Origin: Zasmidium citrigriseum | Lineage: Eukaryota > Ascomycota > Dothideomycetes > Mycosphaerellales > Mycosphaerellaceae | Direction of reading: 5' to 3' | Assembly (NCBI GenBank): GCA_002786025.1 | Contig: NHNW01000011.1 | Coordinates: 620,001-684,000, forward strand | DNA: 64,000 bases | Shown here: in pieces, positions 23,639 through 33,942 of the stretch | Position numbering within the stretch: position 1 is the first letter of the stretch | Layout: every line of letters starts with the position of its first letter | The notes under the pieces: generated by a model | Databases searched by the model: none | The model's input: the letters and a program-made list of their open reading frames with translations, nothing else | Told to the model about the DNA's origin: nothing | Program-made: the position numbers and the translations under genes

Positions 23639-24829
23639 TCAATCTCTTGTGTCCTCGTCGCATTCAGCAGGCGAGTCGACATTGTCCAAGGGTGATGGCT
23701 CCGGCGACTGATCTGGCACAGGAGAAGAACCATCGGCCTGGCCCAAGCGGCCTTCCTCGACATCGAGCTGTCCGGGATGGGCAGCCTCTATTTGTTGAGC
23801 TAGTCTTTCCAGCCTCGCAATGTTCGCAGCTTGCTGGGCTGCATTTTGGTGGATTTGCGGCGCCGGTTGGTGAGGTTTCGTCCCTGGCGAAGAGCGAGGA
23901 GGCTTGAGAAAAAGGTGCATGAGCCGAATTTGATCGACTGCATCCAGAGTCTGCAGTATCTCTGGTGCCACGGTGAAGTTGCGCGCGCGTCGGATCCTTT
24001 CAATAGATTCGGTCACCATATGCTGGTGTATCAGCATCGACCGAGGCGTGAGTCGACCTTTGACCGGCACTGCTTGTTGCACCTGAGTGGGATGAGGCAG
24101 CATTGACTGCGGCGGGATCCCTTTTTGGACGACTTCTGAAGCGTTGGATCCGTCAAGACCATGAGGCATAGCATTGCCATGGTCGACGTCATGAGCCTTG
24201 TTGATGTGTGGATACGACTCTTGACGTTGAGCCACTCCACCCATATCACTGTCGTGAGTGACGATTTGTCCTAGGGGCAAGTTTGGGTCGACTCCGTCTG
24301 CTGGTGCAGGGGGAATGCCCGCAATGGCTCGCGGTGGGATCCCTTCGTTGAGTGGCTGTTGCGCTGCTTGAGGCGACCCTGGTAGACCGGACAAATCATC
24401 TGACCCGGGCCATAGCTTGTCCCTGAGACCCAGCAGCAGGCTACGATAGTCGTTCAGTGTCAGGTCATCATAACTGAAGATGTCCTCCGACGGCTGCTGA
24501 TCCGCATCGCTCGAATTTGGGACCGGCACTTCGTTCTTTATTTCAGCCGCATGGATGTTGGCTTGATAGGCTCCAGCCACGGAAGGAGTTCTTTTGACCT
24601 TCTCTCGTACTCCTTGAACGCCATAAACCCTCTCAGCGCCCTCATCAACTTGTGCATAACCGAACTTGAGCTTCCTTGCAGTAAATTGCCGCAATACTGT
24701 TGGGCATCGTTGGTGCTGCAGCAATCTTGCAGTTCTCCTTTTCCGGTTGGGCTTCTTTGCGAGCCATGTTCCAAAATCCTCTGAATAACGTTCATGCTAT
24801 GGCTTTGACACCCATTCCGTCCCTTGTAA
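23639..24829 (-). CDS. hypothetical protein, 5' end uncertain
   Basis: A continuous minus-strand frame of about 390 codons runs from just after a TAG near 24830 to the stop at 23639. It has no ATG near its upstream end, so a 5' exon is probably missing from this model. The N-terminal part is basic (KKPNRKRRTARLLQHQR, which could serve as a nuclear signal). The middle has SYDDLTLNDYRSLLLGLRDK and many Gln/Pro-rich, disordered stretches with repeated GIPP units. The C-terminus is acidic. I do not recognise the family. A nuclear regulatory role would fit the composition but is a guess. The frame is the same as that of the peroxiredoxin-like gene directly upstream, from which it is separated by two TAG codons. 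Confidence 0.5.
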
Positions 24830-24874
24830 CTCTCGCAGCCGGTAGAAGGTCTTCGCAGAGACGTTACCGCAGCT

Positions 24875-25566
24875 CTACTGCAAGGACAGAATGGATCTGA
24901 GCTCATCCGTCGAGGTGTGGTCCACGACGTTTTCCATGATGTGGCACCATTGCAGCTTTCCCTGCTGGAAGAGCAACTCTCCGCCATTCTGATCTGATGG
25001 TCCGGCCTTACCCCTAATCACAGACGGCGCAGACTTCAGAGCGTTCCAGCCCGACGTCACAACCACATTAAAGAAGGAGCGATGAATGTATGAGGCCCCT
25101 TGCCCACTGCCTGCGAGAGTCTTGGCCATGTTGAGTTTCTTATACAAGGCTTGGGTCGGATCGCAGTACATGGAGTAGAGGCAGCCAGTGCGTTTGGCGT
25201 AGGGTTCGATGAACTCAGAGTCACCGCATCCGATCACGGTGAGGATAATGTTGTTTTTGACGAGGACGTCGGGGTGAAGGTATTTGGTAAGGGCTCTGAC
25301 GTAGTCCTCGCAAGACTACAAAGATGGTCAGCATCGTTTTAGATAGCTATTCCAGAGATACTCACGCCACAGAAGAAATGACGGATGAAAACGATCAGTT
25401 GGCGCTCCTCTGGGTTCTTGTCTTTGAAGAGCGAGTCGAAGGGAATCTGATTGCCATCCTTGTCCTTGATCATGAGCTGGCCGGCCTCGTCCAAGACCTT
25501 GGGATCAATGGTCTCGGTGGCGTGCTCCTTCTCGGCACCGTTGGTGTTGTCGTTGGCGGTAGACAT
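24875..25566 (-). CDS. peroxiredoxin-like protein (PRXL2/AhpC-TSA type)
   Basis: Exons 25366-25566 and 24875-25315 (50 bp intron, phase 0) give 213 aa. The splice falls inside the redox motif: FIRHFFCG joins to SCEDYV and creates the CGSC pair at about residues 66-69. The following NIILTVIGCGDSEFI and TGCLYSMYCDPTQALYKKL are typical of the thioredoxin-fold PRXL2/AAED1 family, which has an AhpC/TSA-type core but lacks the classic peroxiredoxin PxxxTxxC motif. ASYIHRSFFNV and a C-terminal GELLFQQGKLQWCH strand match the fold. Members are thought to be antioxidant or redox-regulating enzymes; the exact substrate is not established. There is no targeting sequence. It diverges from the mS38 gene with about 480 bp between the starts. 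Confidence 0.8.
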
Positions 25567-26045
25567 GGTAGCGGGTAGCGATAGTTTTGTTGTCAAGTGG
25601 ATGTGTCTGTTGCGAATGTATGCAATGTTGTTGTGGTGAAGGAGGAGAGAGAAGAAGGGAGCAAGAGGGGAAGAGAACGACTACTTCCTTCCTGTGCAAC
25701 GACGGAGTGAGCAAGTTCCGGCAATCGCGCGATGATTGAAGGGCCCTGGTCGTGCTGACTGCCCAGATACGGCTGAGGTCGAAGTGTCACGCGAAGCAGC
25801 AGCTGCACACCATCCTGAATGCGAGGGTGCGTGCGAGACTGTCCAAGCACGAGACGTTCGATGTTGGGCACAGGGTAATCGATCATCCGGTCCCGTGACA
25901 AAGCCGCAGCTCCACTCAGCTGGCGGCTCGTGCGTGCATCGTCAAGCGGACTTCGCCATTGTCACAAGATCTCATCCCATCGCCCTCTCCTACAACACCA
26001 CCTCACCTGTGACGGGCCGGGAGAAGACAGTCGCCGCCGAATGCG
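25567..26045. other. divergent promoter region PRXL2-like / mS38
   Basis: 479 bp between two divergent starts. No gene or RNA recognised. Confidence 0.4.
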
Positions 26046-27285
26046 ATGTTCTCCAACAAGCTCACCCGCGCCGCCCACCGCGCGACCTGTGCCGCCCTCA
26101 ACTCCTCCACCACCGCCTCTCGCCCGGCCACCTGCATAGCCGCCCGCCGAACCCATCAGCGACGACATTCCAGCAGCAAGGCATCATGCCCTCCAGATAG
26201 CACTTCGAGTGGTGGGAAGCCAGCTCCGGCTGCGAAGGCGTCCGCGGTGGAAGAAGATGGATCGCACGTCTCATCCCCGACATCGCAGCAGAGAGGCAAC
26301 AAGCGAGTAACACGTCCTAAACGTTCACGAACTGTCGGTAGCCCCGATAAGGTAGAGGACCAGTTTGCTGGATTGCCAGCAGTACCTGGGACTCAACATA
26401 TCTCACGCGAAGGTGAGGCTGAGTATCTTATCTATCTTGAGAGAGAAGAGCTAATCTCGTTCCGTAGACTTCGCTGTATCGTCATTCTTCTCCCTTCACA
26501 GACCTCTATCACTTGGAACTACCATCCCGCCATCCGCCACTTCTGAGGCTTTCGACAACATCTTCGAGACCCGAAAGCAGGTGGATCCATGGGAGAACGG
26601 CAACTCTGCCGAGAGACGCCCCGAGGATGTTGTCTACGCGCTGGGGAGTCTCTTTGATGGCATCGAAGGTGTTGCGAACGAGTCGCAAGACGAGGGTGTA
26701 CGATGGGAAGTCATCCAAGAGAGTCCCAGCAATCAGGATGGCGCCGTCAAGCACCTTGATGGGCCGCCTCGTATGAAGAGCTTGGACGAACAGATCGCCG
26801 AGTTCAGACCCTTCAAGGCGCCTCCGCCACCTACACCGTTCCCTCAAGAGGAGCGAAAAGCGGGCGCAAGCAAGCGCAAGGCTGCCAAGCCGAAGCAGCA
26901 GAGCTATGAGATGAGGATCATCTTGACCGAGAACACCAACTCGAGTGGCGAGAGGACATACACCGCATCTTCTTCTCCCATCGTCCGAATCGACAACCCT
27001 CAGGAGCAGGCTCGGATCCAAGATCCGGCGCAGAAAGGCCAGGCACGGCATCCTTTTAAGGAACGGATGCAAGAGAGGCAACGAACTTTCCGACTGAGAA
27101 ATCAGGGCAAGATCCAAGCTATGACGAATGCGCAGAAGGCCATCAGACAGGCGCCTACCGCGAGGAAAGGCAAGATGCTTCTCATCTCGGTCAAGAGGCA
27201 AAGGAAGCTGAAGATGAAGAAGCACAAGTACAAGAAGCTCATGAAGCGGACGAGGAACTTGCGGAGAAGGCAGGATCGTGCGTAG
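26046..27285 (+). CDS. mitochondrial small ribosomal subunit protein mS38 (COX24-like)
   Basis: Exons 26046-26412 and 26468-27285 give about 394 aa. The diagnostic part is the extreme C-terminus, where the basic block MLLISVKRQRKLKMKKHKYK is followed by KLMKRTRNLRRRQDRA. This is the mS38/AURKAIP1 (DUF1713) signature, in which almost every third residue is Lys or Arg. The N-terminus is Arg/Ser/Ala-rich without acidic residues (MFSNKLTRAAHRATCAAL), as in a mitochondrial presequence. The middle is poorly conserved and Pro/Gln-rich, with FDNIFETRKQVDPWENG. In yeast the homologue Cox24 (Mrx-type mitoribosomal protein mS38) is needed for translation of COX mRNAs. The fungal proteins are long and the conserved core sits at the end, as here. 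Confidence 0.82.
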
Positions 27286-27530
27286 ACGGATTGCATTACA
27301 CACGACTGTATTTGCATTGTCGTGGTACAGCGTTGTTGGCTTCCTAGTCATTTTGTCTCCTCTTTTCGATGCATAGCCTAGGCGTTCGGCCCAGGATCGA
27401 GAGCACATCAGTTTAGCTCTGTCCCTGAGATTTTTGAGGCGGTGTCTAGGATTTAGCTTTTATACAGCGTGAATAGTACTTCCACATGAGAACTCCTACA
27501 TGCATCGTCATTACAGTCGTCTTTTGGACC

Positions 27531-28723
27531 CTATTCTAAGAACCACGATGGAACCTCAGGTCCCCAGACCGCTAGACTCTCATCTCCGGCCATACCCCAT
27601 CCGACAGGTGTGTCCTTGTTCACCAAGTCCCCATCCGCGTAATGCTCGATCATGTTACCAGTCGTATCCCACCAATAATCGAATATCTAGTTAAAAACGG
27701 TCATGTCAGTACGTTTAAACACTCACTAACATCCTTCAAACTCACCTGGCTCCCCAAAATATGCCTCCCAATCCCCCACACACTCGTATACCCCTGCTTC
27801 GCCAACCACTGATGCCCCAACTGCTGCGTATCATAATCATGCACCTCAAAACTCGCATGATGCACATGGCTCGTCTTATTCGTGGACATAAAAAACGTAT
27901 GGTGATCCACCGGATCCTCCCCTCGATCCACATGCATGAACACCGCTACATCCTTCGTCGCTTTGTTGTTGTCGACAGGGACGTAGAGGAAATCTGTCGG
28001 TACGAGATTGAAGGTTTTGCTGTACCAGTCTACCATGGCGTCGAATTTTTGCACGCAGAGCCCGAAGTGGCCGAGTTTGTGCACGGCGGCGGGGCCGGGG
28101 GTGAAGCGGTTGAATTTTCGGATTCGGGGTTTGGTGGTTTCGTCGTTGTAGATTATTTTTGAGGGGAGGGAGCCTGTTTCCGATGGGAGCTGGCCGTATA
28201 TCAGATTGACGGGGTAGCCTTCTGGGTCTGTCAATGTTATGATGTGGCCGCCACCGGGAGAGTCTTCCAGGGGTGTTATCGGCCCTGCTCCCGGGATTTT
28301 CGAAGCCTTTTCGAGTTCGGCATAGGATTCGACTTCAAAGGCGCCACCGAGGAATTTCTTCTCCCCTCGTTGGGCGTAGTAGACGTATTGATCCGATCCA
28401 TACCCGCGGAACCAGATCTTATCGGAAGTCTCCTTGGCGATGTGCATGCCAAAGTCATGGAGAAACTTGGTGATTGTTGGAAAGTCCGGATGCTGGTAGC
28501 GCATGTGTGCGAGTTTAACGATCTTGATCTGTGCAATGGTGTCGATGTTGTTGCGTTTCTGCCAGGAGGTGAGAGACTCGGAATTGGGGCCTATGGCTTC
28601 GATGTCGGAGATTGTGGCGCCGTGATTTGGTTTGATGGTGATGGAATTGTCGGCGTGCGAGGTGATGGTTACGGGCCTAGATTGGCCGTGTTGGGTAGCG
28701 GTCTCTGTTTGCGTTGTGGACAT
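27531..28723 (-). CDS. VOC family extradiol-type dioxygenase
   Basis: Exons 27746-28723 and 27531-27686 (59 bp intron, phase 0) give 377 aa with two vicinal-oxygen-chelate domains, near residues 65-180 and 210-350. The second domain carries a metal triad in the pattern of type I extradiol dioxygenases: His219 in HKLGHFGL, His289 in VHHASFEVHDYD and Glu340 in GNMIEHYADGD. The last ligand lies in the short second exon, so the unspliced frame ending at 27701 would be inactive. FFMSTNKTSHVHH between the ligands is also typical. Such enzymes open catechol-type rings with Fe(II) and oxygen. The ring substrate is unknown, and glyoxalase-like relatives exist. It diverges from GPI11 with about 320 bp between starts. 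Confidence 0.85.
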
Positions 28724-29042
28724 CTTGTTGCTGGTTGTGAAGGTTAGGAGGGAGAAGAGAAGATGAAAGTGCTTACTATGGGTTGCAACTATGTCTTATG
28801 AGATGCTGCCCAGCGTCCCCGGCAGTGGAGCTCTTACGAAGGATCAACTGCCGACGAGTGAGGTCGGGGGAGCATTCACTCAAGCAGGCGGAGACATCGC
28901 GGGACCAAGCGCCAATTGTGGGGAAGGCCGAACTCTAGCACGTGTCTAGCGCGTTCCTGCACAAGAACATCACCAGGAGCTCCATGCACACATCGAGAAT
29001 CCGCTCTCGAGTCGGCTGCTGAGCGAGCTCCCACCGCACACC
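28724..29042. promoter_or_regulatory. divergent promoter region dioxygenase / GPI11
   Basis: 319 bp between two divergent start codons, so it must contain both promoters. I could not pick out individual binding sites. Confidence 0.4.
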
Positions 29043-29836
29043 ATGGCCTCGCAGCAGCAGGCCACCAAACCGCCGTCAGACCCGCAGAAGCCGCTCAGGC
29101 ACGTCGACATCCTGCAGACCCAATCCGCGCAGCTCTTCGCAAATCTCCATCCCGTGCTGCTGCTCTCGCTGGTCCCCTTCAGCTTCCGCAGTCTGGTCAA
29201 CGATCCCGTCAACACCCTCCTAGGCCTCGCACCCACAGTCGCCATCGTTCAGGCTCTCTACTGCGTGGTATGCTTGCCATCGACGGGTCAAACACCTCCA
29301 CCAGCGCATAAGCCCGGGCAGAAGAAGAAGTCAGGCAAGCCAGCACAAGACATCTGGGCCAAGGTCGTGGTATGTCACAGACAATAACAATTCGCAAAAG
29401 CCCGCTAAGCTGACCGATTGTGAACACACAGCCCGCGATTCTCTCCTTCCTCCTTACCCTCTTCCTCTCGACACCGCTGCTCTACATCACCATAATCCTC
29501 TTCGGCGCGCCGCTGATCTCCCACCACCTCCACACCGGTCTGCTCGCACTCCACCTCGCCCTTCTTACAACACCCCAACTCTTCTACGTCCACGGTCTGG
29601 ACCTTTCAACATGGCTTCGACTGGTCAGCCTACAACAACCCCTGGATGAAATGTATGGTATGGCATTGGGTGCTTGCGTAGGAGCTTGGATGGGCGCGAT
29701 ACCGATTCCTCTAGATTGGGACCGAGATTGGCAGAGGTGGCCGGTGACGATCATTTGTGGTCTATATGCTGGTGCTGTGGTGGGCAAATTGGCTGGTGGA
29801 TACTTGTTCAAGGGGGCGAAGATGAAGATGAATTGA
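29043..29836 (+). CDS. GPI11: GPI-anchor biosynthesis protein Pig-F/Gpi11
   Basis: Exons 29043-29369 and 29432-29836 (62 bp intron, phase 0) give 243 aa. The protein is mostly membrane: six or so hydrophobic segments, among them LFANLHPVLLLSLVPFSF, ILSFLLTLFLSTPLLYITII, HHLHTGLLALHLALLTTPQL and TIICGLYAGAVVGKLAGGYL. The motif GAPLISHHLHT and the run GAWMGAIPIPLDWDRDWQRW are family hallmarks; the Asp-Trp pairs sit in a conserved loop. Pig-F/Gpi11 works in the ER with the GPI ethanolamine phosphate transferases (Mcd4/Gpi7/Gpi13 group) and is needed to finish GPI anchors. It is a plausible partner of the GPI-type wall protein in this window, though nothing links their regulation. It converges with ARP2. 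Confidence 0.9.
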
Positions 29837-30343
29837 AGAGCTGTTCAGAAAGGCATGTTTGATACCCAACGCCACAGGATAAGGCTACTTGTTGGCATTC
29901 CGTGCCACCGTCGGCCACGCTTGATCGACCAAGGGGCCATAGATTTATAGACTCACGCTGCCAGGCATTTCACTTAGACGCTCACTGCGTTCAGCCGGGC
30001 CTTGAGGCCTCAGGAAAAGCAGGAGTTATCGAGATTCACCATGGCACCTCATGTACGATACCTAGTTTAGAGCTTGTACATAACCTCACAATTTGTGAAC
30101 GTGAGGTGGATGTCCTCAATTTTGAACATGTTTTCATAGTGCTATGGTTTTTGTCTCTTTCCATCACCTGCGAGGTGTACAAGTCTTTCTCACCTTCGCC
30201 ACTCCTCATAGCCTGAATGTCATCTTCCGCAACGCTTCCACCCCTACGTGATCTCGATTTGAGATGACAGAAGTGCTTGGGCACATGGCGTGCGTGAAGG
30301 TGCCCGACCACTCTCAGCGTTTTATAGCCCAGACTTGGTTTGA
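29837..30343. other. convergent 3' region
   Basis: 507 bp between the GPI11 and ARP2 stops. Only short frames are present. Confidence 0.4.
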
Positions 30344-31696
30344 TCATCGTTCGCCCAGCTTCTTCAATGCTTGAGCGCCTTGTTCTTGCCACTCCTGCTT
30401 CGAGACCCACATGCTCTCCCTCTCCGACATGATATTCGCCAGCACCGCACCTCCGAGGAAGACCATATGCCGTCTTCGCGGAGGATCCTCTATCCGAACC
30501 TTGAACTTGTCCAAACGCTCCGGGTTTCCATGCAAGACCTTGGTGAGCCACAGCTGCTTGATCTCCTTCTCCATGCGAGACGGCAAGCCGGGGTACATAC
30601 TGCTTCCTCCGGAAAGTACAATGGCCTTGTAAAGTGACGATCGAATGTCCACATCCGCGGCCTGGATGGTGTTGAAGAGGAACTCGGCAATACCTGGCTG
30701 TTCGACGTCGACTAGATGTGGTTGGAAGAGGCATTCCGGTGCCTCGAATCGCTCGCTGCCAACACGGATCACACGACCGTCCGGAAGAGTGTATGATTCG
30801 ACAAGCACGGTCGTGTCTTCGCTCAATCGCTGGTCCAAAGCCAGATCGTATGAAACGTAGCAGAGCTTCTCCTTGATTGCGCGGACGGTTTCGAAATCGG
30901 CCGTTCGGTTGAGGGCGTATCCGCGACGCAGGAGGAGCGAGATGAGGTTGCGAGTAACATCGCGTCCAGCAACATCCAATCGCCTCGTCAAGTGGTTGAG
31001 GACTGTGCTCTCGTAGACGGGAACAATGTGCGTGACACCGTCTCCTGAGTCCACAACGACTCCCGATGACAGTCCCTGCGCGTACAGTGCCAGCACTGCT
31101 TGAATCGCAACGTAGACTCCACCAAAGTTGTAGCGCTCGAACATGACCTCGCACATCTGCTCGCGGTTCTTCAACGGGTTCATGGGTGGCTCGGTGAGGA
31201 GGATCTTGCGCCCGGTTGGATCTATTCGCATCTTTTCGAAGAAGGTGTAGTCCCAGAGGTGCTGCATGTCGTCCCATCGCTTTACGATACCGTTCTCCAT
31301 CTGTTCAGTCGAGTCAGCATTGTCCAAACCTCCTGCGTCTCTTAATTCAGCTCCATGGGGATGCGTACAGGATATGTGATTTGGAGCATCGATCTCGCTG
31401 CAGCTGCTTCATCACCGCACATGATATCCTTCAGCTGGATATCTCCTGGCGCCTGCTCTTCGGTTCGTAATATAGGCCGGCCTACGATCGAAGGGTATTG
31501 GTGATCGGGGAAGTTCTAGAGAAGAGCAGTATGTTAGCGATGAGATTCGCAAAGCATGTAGTATTTCTAGGGCACTCACCTGGCCAGCATATCCGGCCTT
31601 GAGGAAACCGGTGCCTCCATCGAGCACTGCCAACTTCATCAGCGAGGGTCAGCGGTCAGTGAGGGCTGATGCCGTACCAATTGGCGCCTCCGCCAT
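30344..31696 (-). CDS. ARP2: actin-related protein 2 (Arp2)
   Basis: Four exons, 31678-31696 (19 nt), 31580-31626, 31369-31515 and 30344-31300, give 389 aa, the normal Arp2 length. The first exon codes MAEAPI and joins to [15 protein letters not shown] (actin phosphate-1 loop). Later come [59 protein letters not shown] (phosphate-2 loop), [27 protein letters not shown] and [18 protein letters not shown]. The RRRH insert and the LDIAGRD-type motif identify Arp2 rather than actin. Arp2 pairs with Arp3 in the seven-subunit complex that nucleates branched actin, mainly at endocytic patches in fungi. No other Arp2/3 subunit is in the window. All splice phases agree. Confidence 0.93.
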
Positions 31697-32571
31697 GTTT
31701 CAATCAACGCGCCGGGCAAGTGTAAAGCTTTGAGTGGACGATTAGAGTGCGTCGAGGTTGCAGGTGGTGTTTGCGACTCGAGTGAGGTGCAGTGTCGAGA
31801 TTCCAGCTGCCTTGACCGCAGACGCCATTGTGGGGCTGGCGAGCAGGAACATGGGAGCCCGCGTGGCCGCCAAGCGCTTCCCTCAGGCCAGCTCTCCCAC
31901 TTCAGCACTCACTTCATCACTTTCATATGCAACGGGAGAATAGGTTTCATCAGACGAGCGAATGTCAACATTAAAAAAAGACATTATGTACAAGGTAGCA
32001 ACGCCCTCGCTCGCTTCGAACGCTGGAGCCACGAAGACCATCACACCGGCCAGTCCATCGTCCCAGGGCATTGCGCTCCGACCTGTTGTCTTTCGTCGCA
32101 TGGCTTGATCTTTGTCACTAGGTCCAAAAGATCCCGCAGAGCATATACACCTCTCTCGCGTTCCTCCAGATCAAACAATAACGACCAGCAGCGACACGGA
32201 CAGACAGGCCCGGCTTCCTCCTTGCCTCCGCCACACACCACACTCGAACGACACTGGTACAATGAAACGTACAATCAAAGGAAACTCTGTGAGCTGATGA
32301 ATCGTGCTTATTTGCTCAGCACCGAACCCGCAGTGCGAGACCGAAACACGAAAAGGGGATCAGATGCTGATGCTAAATATGCAGATTCGTCTCTGAGGGT
32401 GCGTGTCGAATGCACCCTCGCTCTCGCTCGCGAAAAGCTGGACCGAAGGGTTGAAGATGTTGGGTATCATATACAGGACGTGCCGGGCCGTTCGTTAGAT
32501 AAAGCGTTCGAGCGGTAGTGTGTGCCGTGACGGGGTCGATGGGGGCCGTCTGCACCGTCGCAAGTCGTAAT
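31697..32571. other. intergenic, ARP2 upstream side
   Basis: 875 bp between the ARP2 start and the SUN protein stop, both genes on the minus strand. A 262-codon plus-strand frame (31730-32518) starts with TTG and shows no domain, so I leave it out. Confidence 0.45.
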
Positions 32572-33942
32572 TTAATCCGAGAACACGAACGTGGCCGTTC
32601 CTGAGCTGAGAGATACCTGGAGACATAGTCAGTAAGGATCCCAGTCATTTGAGAAGATATTGCTTACCGTGCAGCCCGTGGTTGGACTGCAGCTGTCGTA
32701 GTCGGCGCCACCGCAGTACTGGCCGTTGGAGTATCTGCAAGTGCCGCTGATGCCGTCACCCTGGATCTCGACCGTGAACTGAAGCTTGGCGTCGGTGGTG
32801 GGCGAGTTCTGGAAGATGGAGAGCCATGCAGCGCCATTGCTGTAGCCAACACCCAAGTTGAGAGGAGCGTAGTTGCCCCATGGGTTGGAGCTGTCGCCCC
32901 ACTGGCAAGCATCGTGAACAGGAACACCAGCTGGGTTGACGTAGTACTGAGCAGAGGTGCTGGAGCCCTGCCATTTGTAGTACTTCTCGGCATCGGGGCA
33001 GGTGAGGTTGCTGGAGCCGCCTGGCTGGACATTGACTGGGACGGTCTCACTTTCGGTGCCTGGGTAATCGGTACGGCAAACTGCGACGTTCTTGGAGAGC
33101 TTGTTCTCGACGAGGATGGTGACTTGTTCGGCGCCGGTCATGCAAAGCTTGCTGGACATCTCAGGGTTGGTCAGGTGCAGCTTGCCGCCGGAGCACTTAA
33201 GTCCACCAACAGACTGGCCAGTGGAGCCCTGAGTGGTTGGCCATTGAGACTTCTGGTAACCAGGTGGGCAAGCGTAAGAGCAGTAGCTGCCCTCAGTGCA
33301 ACCTCCGCCAGACGTCACGGTCATGATGTTAGAGTAACCGCCGTAGCCAGAAGCACCAGGAGACTGAACGCCAGTCCATCCACCAAGGCCAGTCCACTGA
33401 ACAGGGACGGCACCATACTCAGATGGGAAGGTAGAGCAGCTCAATTCGCCGTCAGGGAAGTCAGAGTCAACACCGCTGGCATCGCTGCCCCAGTCGTTGC
33501 TGTCAGAGCTTCCTCCGTAGGATGCTGGAGCCGGAGCGGCAGCCGAGGTGGAAGGCTTGCTCCATGGGATGCTGAATGATGGCTCGTAGGCCTCCGGCGC
33601 CTTGCTCGAGGGGCTGGAGTAAGCCGGAGCTGCTGGAGCGCTGGTGCTGGAGGGTGCCTCGGTCTTGGGTGCCTGGTAGGTCGATGGAGCCGCAGACGAG
33701 AGCTGGCCGTTCTGGGCGAAGACCAAAGAGCCGTTCTTGATACCCTGCTGGACCTCGGACTCAGAGATTGGCTGGCCGTTCAAGACGTAAACGATCTCAG
33801 TCGGGCCGGGGACGGTGACATAGTCGGGCGCAGCGTCCGCGAAACGTTTCTCCTTGTGGAGGTGCTGGTGGCCGTGACGGTGCGGTTGCGCGGCGGAGAC
33901 CGCAACAGCTGCACCGAGCAGCGCGATTGAAAGCTTCATCAT
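32572..33942 (-). CDS. SUN family cell wall protein (GH132)
   Basis: Exons 32668-33942 and 32572-32616 with a 51 bp terminal intron give 439 aa. Residues 1-18 form a signal peptide. HKEKRFADA contains a Kex2-type KR site. A Ser/Pro/Ala-rich linker with VYVLNGQPISESE follows, then the SUN domain from about residue 165: FPDGELSCSTFPSEYGAVPV, GGCTEGSYCSYACPPGYQKS, GGKLHLTNPEMSSKLCM, NVQPGGSSNLTCPD, YYVNPAGVPVHDACQWG, NYAPLNLGVGY and EIQGDGISGTCRYSNGQYCG. After GCT the second exon supplies VSLSSGTATFVFSD, matching the family's usual end. Without splicing the frame ends differently in NDWDPY. Yeast relatives (Sim1, Uth1, Sun4, Nca3) and AdgB/Scw-like proteins act on beta-1,3-glucan in the wall and in septation. 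A 2.5 kb gene-free stretch lies upstream. Confidence 0.9.

Noticed and set aside
31730..32518. 262-codon plus-strand frame
   Set aside because: Starts at TTG, has no domain and lies between two well-supported minus-strand genes.
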